Of a stretch of 64,000 nucleotides of DNA, positions 20,519-27,944 are shown in pieces. The notes under the pieces are model-generated. The model was not told the DNA's origin and did no database searches. It saw only the letters and a program-made list of their open reading frames with translations. The translations under genes and the position numbers were made by a program. Source of the DNA: Variibacter gotjawalensis (GTDB lineage: Bacteria; Pseudomonadota; Alphaproteobacteria; Rhizobiales; Xanthobacteraceae); NCBI RefSeq assembly GCF_002355335.1, contig NZ_AP014946.1, forward strand, positions 124,001-188,000, in the 5' to 3' direction. Each line of letters starts with the position of its first letter. The first letter of the stretch is position 1.

Positions 20519-22246
20519 CTACTCTGCGGCCATCAGCGTCAGCGGTGACGGCAACGTCGCGTGGATCACGAGGTCATCGCCATCGTAGCGCACGACGCGG
20601 TTGCGGCCCTTCTGTTTGGCTGAATAAAGCGCCGAGTCGGCGTGCAGCAGCAGCTCTTTCGTCGTCACTGAGGTTGCCGGATAGGATGCAACACCGAACG
20701 AGGCCGAGATTTCCGGCCCGTTCGCGACAGTGAACGACGCGATGCTGGAACGCATCCGCTCGGCTTTGGCAGCGGCCACTTCGATACTGCAGCTCGGCAG
20801 GACAACGAGAAGCTCTTCGCCGCCGTAACGGCACGCGATGTCGGTCTCCCGGAGCTGGCCGAGGATTGCCGCGGCCGTGTCGCGGAGCACGGCATCGCCC
20901 TTGGCGTGACCGAACTGATCGTTGAGGCGCTTGAAGTTGTCGAGGTCGATCATGATCACGGACACTGCGGTCTTCTCGCGTTCGGCGAGCAGCACGGTGC
21001 GCTCCAGGGCATCTTCCATGTAACGGCGATTGTAGAGACCCGTCAGCGGATCGCGCAGCGCCTGGCTGCGCAACTTGTCGCGCAGCGTGATGTTCGACAG
21101 CGCCAGCGACATTGCGTCGGCAAGCGCCAGCGCGATGTTGCGGTTCTTCTCGAGAATCTGCTCGCCGTTTTCGTCCCGGCTCTGAATGATCAAGAGGCCA
21201 AGAATTTCACCACGTGCGATCATCGGGATTTCGAGCGCGACTTCGCTTTTGCCGTGATGTTGGCAATGCAATGTGTGCTTCTGATCGCCGTTGATATGCG
21301 GTTTGCCGCGCTTCAACGCCCAGCATTCCTGCAGCCCGATCTGCTTCGGCAGTTCCGGCGCATCGTCGCCGCGCAGCCAAGTCGTCGAGAGCATCAAGCG
21401 ATCGCGCGAGTTGCTAAAGACATAGAGCGCGCCGCTGAGACCGGTAGGCAACAGCTTAATGGCTGTCGCACGCAAGAGCTCATTCGCGTCTTCAAGGTCG
21501 CTCGCGCTCTGCAACATGTCCGTCATCGCGAACAGGTGCGAGAGCTGCTGGCGAGACGCGTCTGTAGCTGCGACAGCGAGTTCGCGATCGAGCGAGTCAC
21601 GACGGCTTTTGCGTGAAGCGAGGAAGAACGCGATGATGCAGATCAGGCCAGTGACGATTTGCAGAACCAAGATCCACGTCGTCAGGCTGCTGATATCGCG
21701 TTGCAAAACGGTGATCGCTGCAACGCGCCGATCGGCTGCAGACTTTAGAATGCCGGTCAGAGTTTCGGCCAGTGCCTCGACATTCTGGTCGTTGTATATC
21801 GACCGCGCTTGATCGTAGCGGCTGGTTCGCAGCGCCGCCGCAATTTCATCGATGCGCTTCGCAAATGTATCGGCGTCCCGTTGCACGGTGAGCGTCGTCG
21901 GATCGGTGACTGCCTTGAGGAATTGCGCGATGCTGAGATCGGCGGCTCGCGCCGCCAGCGTCAGCGACCCGAGATCCGGGCTCTCGTTTTGCTTCGCGAG
22001 AAGTTGGAGGACTGTCCGGTCGGCTTCGGAAACCGCGTCGACGGCCGTGCGAGCTAGGCTCGCAGCTGACCTCAACTGCTGTACGTCCTTGTAAGCCGAC
22101 TCGATCCGCAGCAGACCGCCGAGCGCTACCGCACTGACAATCGCGAGCAGAACGAAGGTGATGTAAGACGTGACGCGGTTGGGGGTTTTCTTGCTATTTT
22201 CGGCCCCGGCCGCATCGATCGCTAGGACCGACATAGACGCACGCAC
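20519..22246 (-). CDS. Membrane-bound diguanylate cyclase with GAF-like domain
   Basis: 575 residues. One membrane helix lies at about 25-47 and a second near 190-212. Between them a helical periplasmic sensor of about 145 residues looks like a four-helix bundle. A GAF-like cytoplasmic segment follows, then a C-terminal GGDEF domain. The active site reads RYGGEELLV, and an intact inhibitory I-site RETD sits five residues before it. It should make cyclic di-GMP from two GTP and be product-inhibited. There is no EAL domain. The start could be GTG at 22246 or ATG at 22234; both have plausible purine-rich upstream sequences. Cyclic di-GMP often controls exopolysaccharide and motility, but no direct link to the sugar locus is visible. 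Confidence 0.92.
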   Translation of the reverse strand: MRASMSVLAIDAAGAENSKKTPNRVTSYITFVLLAIVSAVALGGLLRIESAYKDVQQLRSAASLARTAVDAVSEADRTVLQLLAKQNESPDLGSLTLAARAADLSIAQFLKAVTDPTTLTVQRDADTFAKRIDEIAAALRTSRYDQARSIYNDQNVEALAETLTGILKSAADRRVAAITVLQRDISSLTTWILVLQIVTGLICIIAFFLASRKSRRDSLDRELAVAATDASRQQLSHLFAMTDMLQSASDLEDANELLRATAIKLLPTGLSGALYVFSNSRDRLMLSTTWLRGDDAPELPKQIGLQECWALKRGKPHINGDQKHTLHCQHHGKSEVALEIPMIARGEILGLLIIQSRDENGEQILEKNRNIALALADAMSLALSNITLRDKLRSQALRDPLTGLYNRRYMEDALERTVLLAEREKTAVSVIMIDLDNFKRLNDQFGHAKGDAVLRDTAAAILGQLRETDIACRYGGEELLVVLPSCSIEVAAAKAERMRSSIASFTVANGPEISASFGVASYPATSVTTKELLLHADSALYSAKQKGRNRVVRYDGDDLVIHATLPSPLTLMAAE

Positions 22247-22406
22247 CTCTTGGAACCCTCCAGCAGGATTCCGGAATGCACGTCATACGTGTAAAAACTT
22301 GAGCGGGCGTATCAAGCGAGGCTGAATACTTCGCAAAATCCAGGGCCATCGATTCATTAGTTGTTTACGAACGAAGGCCGCGCAGTACCGAAAGCGCATG
22401 AAAAGG

Positions 22407-24995
22407 CTATTTGCGCACCTTTTTCGCTGAAGTTTTGATCGCCAGCGGGGCCTCGGATTTACGAAACGTTGCCCATGGATCGCGTTTGAGTGCAGCCAGA
22501 CGTTGCGGCGCGTTCACGATCGTAAAGTAGGCGGGGCCGACGCTGGATAGCTCATCCCAGGCGAGCGGCATCGATACGGCAGCCCCTGGCCTGGCACGGG
22601 TCGAGTAGGCGGCGACCGCCGTCTGTCCCCGTTGGTTTCGCAAGTAATCGATCAGAATTTTGCCGCCCCGCTTCGCTTTCGCGATCGTCGAGACGTATTT
22701 GTTCGGACTGTCCGACGCCATGGCATCCGCCATCGCCTTGGTGAATTCCTTCAGGTCCGGCCAAGCCCCCTTCGGCTTCAGCGGCGAGACGACATGCAGG
22801 CCCTTGCCGCCGGAAGTCTTCACGAAAGCCGCAAGGCCGACAGCCTCGAGCCGTTCCTTGGCCTCATGCGCGGCCGCGATCATCTCCTGCCAGGAAACGC
22901 CATCGCCGGGATCGAGATCGAGGATCAGCGTGTCGGGATGCTCCCAATCCTTGACGGTCGAACCCCAGGGATGAATTTCGAGCACCGCTGCCTGAACCAA
23001 CGCCGTGAGCCCGGTGAGGTCGTGGATCGCGATCAGCGGCTCCTCGCCCTTCTCCTTGGGGTCCGGCACGAGGTCGATACTCTTGTTGAGGCCCTTCCAT
23101 GCATGCTTCTGGAAAAATCCTTTGCCCGTGATTCCGTCCGGGCTGCGCAGCAGCGCAAGCGGCCGCCCGACGATGAAAGGCGCCATATGATCCCAGACTT
23201 CGGCATAGTAGTCGGCGAGACCTTGCTTGGTGACGCCTTCGTCCGGCCAATAAACGCGATCCGGATGCGTGAGCGTCACATCCGGCGTGCTCTTCGCTTT
23301 TGCAGTCTTCGCGGCTTTCGGCATGCCCGTCTCCAAGACGATGTCGTCGGCGTCCTTGTCTTCGCGCAGACCCCGGAACGATGCATGGCGAATGTTGCCG
23401 TCGGCGGTCCAGGCGCGGAATTCGACGTCCGCAACCAGTTCGGGACGAACGTAACGCACGCCGCGCGCCGCGACCGCATCGAGCCGGCCCGCGAACGGAC
23501 TATCGCCGCGCAAACGTTCGAGGCGGGTAAAGAGTTGCTCCGAGACTTTGTGCGAGAAGCCGGTGCCGACGCGGCCGACATGGCGGAGTTTGCCATCCTC
23601 GTAGACGCCGAGCGACAAAGCGCCGATTGCTTTACGTGAGGTCGACGACGGCACGTAACCGCCGATGACGAATTCCTGCCGGAGCGACCCCTTCGATTTC
23701 AGCCAGCTTTTCGAACGTCCTTCGCGATACGGCGCGTCAGATGCTTTCGACACGATGCCTTCGAGGCCCAGGCGGCTCGCGTGTTCGAGTACTGTCGGTC
23801 CGTCCGCCTCGAAATGCGCGCTGTAGCGAATGGTGCCGCTACCGTCGCCGACCAATTGTGAGAGCGCGGCTTTGCGATCGAGGAGATTTGCGCCCGTCAG
23901 ATCGTAACCGTCGATATACGGCAGATCGAACGCGTAGTAGATGAAGCGGTCGCCGCGGCCTTCGCTGAGATCGGCTTGCAGCGCCGAGAAGTCGGATGCG
24001 CCATTGTCACGCTCGACAACGACTTCGCCGTCCAGCATCGCCTTGCCGATTGGCAAATCCTGAAACGCCGCGACAAGCTCCTTGCCGAAACGCTTCGTCC
24101 AATCGAGCCCCGTGCGCGTCAGCAGTTTCACGCGCCCAGCTTCGATGCGGACCATCAGACGATAGCCGTCGAACTTGATTTCGTGCACCCAACGATCGCC
24201 TGACGGCGGCTTCTCGGCGAGCGACGCGAGCGCTGGCGGGATGACATTTGGCAGCGCGGCTTTCTTCGCACCTTTGATCTGCGAGGGATCGACGGCTTGC
24301 GGCGCAACCGCCTGGGTCCCCGGCGCTTCAGCTGTAGCCTTAGCCGACTTCTTCTTCGACGTCTTGGCCTTCTTGGCCGGCTCTTTGCGATCGATCTTGC
24401 CGGTCTTCGACGACCAGCCGGGCGCTTCGCCGTCGAGATCTTCGACGACACGGCCCGTCTTCACGGATTCTGGCGACTCTTCGAGGATGTCCGGATCGCT
24501 CGCGGTTCGCGCAGCGTCGTCTTCGACCTTGATCAACAGCCAATTGTCGCGCTTCTCGCCGCGGCGTCGCGCCATGCGCACGAGATGCCACTTGCCGGAA
24601 AGCTTCTCGCCTTCGAGTTCGAACTCGAGGTGGCCCTTCTTGTATCCGAAGTCGGCGTCAAATTCCGGCGTCCACGTTCCGCGATCCCAAACGATCACGC
24701 TGCCGCCGCCGTATTCGCCTTTCGGGATAGTGCCTTCGAAATCGCCGTATTCGAGCGGGTGATCTTCCGTTTCGACGGCGAGGCGTTTCTCCCCCGGCAC
24801 CAAGCTCGGCCCCCGCGCGACGGCCCAGCTTTTCAGCACGCCGTCCATTTCAAGGCGGAAATCGTAATGCAGTCGCCGCGCAGCGTGCTTCTGCACGACG
24901 AAGCTGTTGCCGGTCTTTTTCGGCATTTTCTTCTTGCCGCGCGGCTCGGCCGTCTTCGAGAAATCGCGCTTCTTGCGATAGGTGTCGAGCGCCAT
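22407..24995 (-). CDS. ligD: Multifunctional DNA ligase D
   Basis: 862 residues in the order phosphoesterase-ligase-polymerase. The N-terminal 3'-phosphoesterase carries RLHYDFRLE (His43, Asp45) and EDHPLEYGDFEG (His79). A Lys/Ala/Pro-rich linker at about 195-250 follows. The ATP-dependent ligase has the nucleotidyl lysine K274 in EIKFDGYR. The polymerase/primase domain starts at about 565 (THPDRVYWP) and holds the metal aspartates in LDLDPGD. It repairs double-strand breaks with Ku by resecting 3' ends, adding nucleotides and sealing. It follows ku (25002-25862) by six bases on the minus strand, forming a classic ku-ligD operon. The domain order is the one common in alphaproteobacteria, differing from mycobacterial LigD (polymerase first). 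Confidence 0.96.
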   Translation of the reverse strand: MALDTYRKKRDFSKTAEPRGKKKMPKKTGNSFVVQKHAARRLHYDFRLEMDGVLKSWAVARGPSLVPGEKRLAVETEDHPLEYGDFEGTIPKGEYGGGSVIVWDRGTWTPEFDADFGYKKGHLEFELEGEKLSGKWHLVRMARRRGEKRDNWLLIKVEDDAARTASDPDILEESPESVKTGRVVEDLDGEAPGWSSKTGKIDRKEPAKKAKTSKKKSAKATAEAPGTQAVAPQAVDPSQIKGAKKAALPNVIPPALASLAEKPPSGDRWVHEIKFDGYRLMVRIEAGRVKLLTRTGLDWTKRFGKELVAAFQDLPIGKAMLDGEVVVERDNGASDFSALQADLSEGRGDRFIYYAFDLPYIDGYDLTGANLLDRKAALSQLVGDGSGTIRYSAHFEADGPTVLEHASRLGLEGIVSKASDAPYREGRSKSWLKSKGSLRQEFVIGGYVPSSTSRKAIGALSLGVYEDGKLRHVGRVGTGFSHKVSEQLFTRLERLRGDSPFAGRLDAVAARGVRYVRPELVADVEFRAWTADGNIRHASFRGLREDKDADDIVLETGMPKAAKTAKAKSTPDVTLTHPDRVYWPDEGVTKQGLADYYAEVWDHMAPFIVGRPLALLRSPDGITGKGFFQKHAWKGLNKSIDLVPDPKEKGEEPLIAIHDLTGLTALVQAAVLEIHPWGSTVKDWEHPDTLILDLDPGDGVSWQEMIAAAHEAKERLEAVGLAAFVKTSGGKGLHVVSPLKPKGAWPDLKEFTKAMADAMASDSPNKYVSTIAKAKRGGKILIDYLRNQRGQTAVAAYSTRARPGAAVSMPLAWDELSSVGPAYFTIVNAPQRLAALKRDPWATFRKSEAPLAIKTSAKKVRK

Positions 24996-25001
24996 GACGC
25001 G

Positions 25002-25862
25002 TTAGCTTGCTTTGCGGCGCGGCGCCTCTGTCTTCTTCTTCGCCGCGACCTTGGCCGTCGCCTTCTTCTTCGCGGCGGCTTCTTTCTTCTTCACGCCGGC
25101 GCTCATGCGCAGCGCTTCCATGAGATCGACGACATTCTCCGCCTTGCGCTCCTTGAGCACGGGCAGCTCTTTGCCTTCGATCTTCGCTTTCACCATTGCG
25201 GTCAAAGCGGCCTCGTAGCGATCCTCGTATTTCGACGGATCGAACTTGCCCTTCTTCGTCTCGATGATGTGCTTGGCGAGCTGCAGCATCTCGCCCTTGA
25301 TCTTGAGCGGCGGCACATCGCCGAACGCGTCGGCGGCAGCGCGGACCTCGTAGTCGAAATTCAGCGTGTTCGCGACCAAGCCGTTGCCGCTATCGCGGAT
25401 CAGCACCGTGCGCATACGGCGGAACAGAACCGTCTGCGCCAGCGCCGCGACCTTCTTCGCGCGCAGGCCATCCCGGATCAGCGCGAAAGCTTCCTCGCCC
25501 TGCTTCTCGCTGGGGGCGAGATAGTAGGGCTTGTCGAAGTAGACTTGGTCGATGTCGTCTTCCTGAACGAAAGCCTCGACGTCGAGCGTCTTTGTGCTTT
25601 CTGGTACGGCAGCCGCGATCTCGTCGGGCTCGAGCACGACATATTCGTTCTCGGCGACCGCGTAGCCTTTGACCTGGTCTTCGCTCTCGACCGGCTTGCC
25701 GGTGTCGCTATCGACATAAAGCCGCTTCACGCGATGACCCGTATCGCGATTGAGAATGTGCAGCGAGATGCGGTCGGAACTCGAGGCTGCCGTGTAGAGG
25801 GCGACTGGGCAGACCAGTTCGCCGATCTTCAGGAAGCCTTTCCAATTTGCTCTGGGCGCCAC
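25002..25862 (-). CDS. ku: Non-homologous end joining protein Ku (second copy)
   Basis: 286 residues from a GTG start with GGAG eight bases upstream. The beta-barrel start is MAPRANWKGFLKIGELVCPVA, followed by the Ku core. The C-terminal 45 residues are a Lys/Ala-rich tail (AAAKKKATAKVAAKKK) that would bind DNA and help threading along the duplex. This tail is longer and more basic than that of the first Ku. It is first gene of the ku-ligD operon, so it is the likelier main partner of LigD. Divergent from the methyltransferase gene, with a 208-base gap. Confidence 0.95.
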   Translation of the reverse strand: MAPRANWKGFLKIGELVCPVALYTAASSSDRISLHILNRDTGHRVKRLYVDSDTGKPVESEDQVKGYAVAENEYVVLEPDEIAAAVPESTKTLDVEAFVQEDDIDQVYFDKPYYLAPSEKQGEEAFALIRDGLRAKKVAALAQTVLFRRMRTVLIRDSGNGLVANTLNFDYEVRAAADAFGDVPPLKIKGEMLQLAKHIIETKKGKFDPSKYEDRYEAALTAMVKAKIEGKELPVLKERKAENVVDLMEALRMSAGVKKKEAAAKKKATAKVAAKKKTEAPRRKAS

Positions 25863-26070
25863 GCGAATACTCCATCACACGCCGGAGACAACCATTCGGG
25901 AAGACGGCCAGTTCCCGACCCGACCTCAAGTCTGGGGCGGATAACCGGCAAAATCAACGTAAGCGGCCAGCGTGACGCTCAAAGGACGTCCGGCCGAGCC
26001 AGCCGCCGACACTACGGGATAAAAATGAACGGGAAATTTGCTTTAAAAGAACGAACGGTGAATATGCCGG

Positions 26071-26763
26071 ATGCACGATACGTCTTCGCCGCCTGAGCTA
26101 CGCTGGGCCGACCCAACGGCCGCGTTCGTGCGGGCGAATACGCGGCTGCAGCCGTTGGCGTTCATCCCGGAAATGTCCCTCTATCTCGCCGACGAAGCCG
26201 TGCCGCTCTGGCAGAAGACCGAGGAAGAACTCGGCGCCATGGGTCTGCCGCCTCCATTCTGGGCTTTTGCCTGGGCTGGCGGACAGGCCCTCGCCCGCTA
26301 CATCCTCGACAATCCTGAGAAATTCTTTCGGGCGCGCGTGCTCGACCTCGCTTCAGGCTCGGGCCTTGTCGCTATCGCGGCCGCGCTTGCCGGCGCCAAC
26401 CCGGTAATCGCCAACGACATCGATGGCTTCGCTCACGCCGCCATGGCGCTGAACGCCGAGACTAACGGCGCTTACATCGACATCGTCGGCCACGACATGC
26501 TGGAAACCCCCGCGCCGGCGATCAGCCGCTACGACATCGTGTTGGTCGGCGACCTTTTTTACGAGAAGGACACGGCGTGCCGCGCTCTCGCTTTCGTCGA
26601 GCGGCATCAGGCGAGTGGGGCGGAGATACTCATCGGCGATCCAGGCCGGACTTATTTGCCGCAGGAGCGTCTCGAACGAGTCATCGAATACCGCATCCCG
26701 GTTACCCGTGAACTCGAAGACAACGAGATCAAGCGCACGTCGGTATGGCGATTGAAGCCGTAA
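26071..26763 (+). CDS. Class I methyltransferase, ETF-beta lysine methyltransferase (METTL20)-like
   Basis: 230 residues. SAM motif I is VLDLASGSGLVAI (90-102). The substrate motif DLFYE (161-165) is the D-x-F/Y-Y-E signature of the seven-beta-strand lysine methyltransferases related to METTL20. The preceding PPPFWAFAWAGGQALARYIL is also typical of that group. Bacterial members methylate lysines on the electron-transfer flavoprotein beta subunit. No etf genes are next to it, so the target is taken from family knowledge. L11 methyltransferase is a more distant alternative. The 3' end overlaps the opposing DinB-like gene by 35 bases. Confidence 0.75.
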   Translation: MHDTSSPPELRWADPTAAFVRANTRLQPLAFIPEMSLYLADEAVPLWQKTEEELGAMGLPPPFWAFAWAGGQALARYILDNPEKFFRARVLDLASGSGLVAIAAALAGANPVIANDIDGFAHAAMALNAETNGAYIDIVGHDMLETPAPAISRYDIVLVGDLFYEKDTACRALAFVERHQASGAEILIGDPGRTYLPQERLERVIEYRIPVTRELEDNEIKRTSVWRLKP

Positions 26764-27262
26764 TGTCCTTCGTTCGCCGCGCCGGCGCCGCGTGATGCAG
26801 GTAGACCGCGAATGTGTCCCACGGCGGCGTCACAGACAGCTGCCACAACACTCTCCCGACTTCGCCGCAATGATAGCCGGAATGCGTGACGATATGCGCG
26901 AGCATCTCCTCGCGCGTCATCATGCCTTCGTCGCCGTCCGTGAAGCGGAACGCAACTTTCTCCGACAGCTCGTGCGGAGAAGCGCCGCACACATAATCGA
27001 GATACCAAGTGTCGATCTCGGCGAACGCTCCCCGCAACTCATCGAGCGTTGGCGTTTCCTCCGTGTTGCTCGATGCGTAATCGTGCGCTGTGCCGGAGAG
27101 ATGCGCTGCGAAAATGCGCGCAACGACCAGCACGTGATTGAGCAGACGAAGAGCTGTTTGCCGCTCTGCCGCTTGCGTTTCATCGAGTGTGCTGAGTTTG
27201 TCGAACAGATCGGCGTTGGCCCAAGCGTGATAGCCGTACAGCGTGCGAAGCAATGCGCTCAT
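26729..27262 (-). CDS. DinB-fold protein (DUF664-like)
   Basis: 177 residues with the four-helix DinB/YfiT fold pattern. A metal-binding histidine triad is visible: His43 in LLNHVLVV, and His127 and His131 in THSGYHCGEV. The N-terminal HAWANADLFDKLSTL is the typical first helix. Members are thiol-dependent transferases or metal hydrolases; the reaction here is unknown. Despite the name it is unrelated to DNA polymerase IV. Its 3' end overlaps the methyltransferase by 35 bases on the opposite strand. The last 20 residues (TKDITASIAIPTCA) fall in that overlap and lack conservation features. Confidence 0.8.
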   Translation of the reverse strand: MSALLRTLYGYHAWANADLFDKLSTLDETQAAERQTALRLLNHVLVVARIFAAHLSGTAHDYASSNTEETPTLDELRGAFAEIDTWYLDYVCGASPHELSEKVAFRFTDGDEGMMTREEMLAHIVTHSGYHCGEVGRVLWQLSVTPPWDTFAVYLHHAAPARRTKDITASIAIPTCA

Positions 27263-27341
27263 GGAAATGACCTTGGTGAAAATCAGAAGAGCAATAAGCG
27301 CCAGTCTTTCACCCGTCAGTTTCCGTGTCTACCTGATAGGC

Positions 27342-27818
27342 TCAGTCCAACGGCAGCGCGTTGGTGTATTTCACCTGCTCAAGCGCGAAGCTCGACTCGA
27401 TCGACGCAATGCCAGCGTGCCGCGTAAGTTTTTCCTTCAAGAAGCGTTCGTAAGCGGACAAATCCTCAACAACGATGCGCAGCAGATAATCGCGCTGTCC
27501 CGTCATCAAGTAGCATTCAAGAACTTCCGGCCAACGCGATACGGCCTTTGCGAAGCGGTTGAGCGCCTGCTCTTCCTGCCGTTCCAGCTTGATCGACGCG
27601 AACACGCTGATCGGCAATCCGACCTTGCGCTGATCGAGCACCGCGACGTATCGCGCGATGACGCCGGCCGCTTCCAAAATCCGGATGCGGCGCAGACACG
27701 GCGACGGCGACAAGCCGACGAGTTCGCCGAGCTTTGCCAGCGGCATACGCCCGTCGGCCTGCAAAGCCTCCAAAATCTTCAGGTCGATCGCGTCAAGCGA
27801 AACTGACTTTTGCGGCAT
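27342..27818 (-). CDS. Lrp/AsnC family transcriptional regulator
   Basis: 158 residues from the ATG at 27818, which is preceded by GAAG. A TTG-started extension to 27890 is open but unlikely. The N-terminal winged helix-turn-helix reads LDAIDLKILEALQADGRM and LAKLGELVGLSPSPCLRRI, and the C-terminal ligand domain (RAM) holds VLECYLMTGQRDYLLRIV. It would bind DNA as an octamer-like assembly and sense an amino acid. It is divergent from the E1/transketolase-like gene with a 126-base gap. That gap contains the inverted TTGG (27844-27847)...CCAA (27857-27860), so control of that enzyme and of itself is likely. Confidence 0.93.
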   Translation of the reverse strand: MPQKSVSLDAIDLKILEALQADGRMPLAKLGELVGLSPSPCLRRIRILEAAGVIARYVAVLDQRKVGLPISVFASIKLERQEEQALNRFAKAVSRWPEVLECYLMTGQRDYLLRIVVEDLSAYERFLKEKLTRHAGIASIESSFALEQVKYTNALPLD

Positions 27819-27944
27819 GCTTCTATCGCTAATGCAGTCAATCTTGGAAAATTCTGCCAATATCTGAACATACGTTGGCTGAGAACGCAATTAAAGGCGA
27901 ACGCGATGGCAGTATGATCGCGTGATCATCCCGAGAGGCCTGCC

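Noticed and set aside
24297-26096. Long open frame of about 600 codons on the plus strand
   Set aside because: It runs antisense to ligD and ku, which have full motif sets. The product is Arg/Leu-rich and low in complexity, as expected from GC-rich codon shadows.
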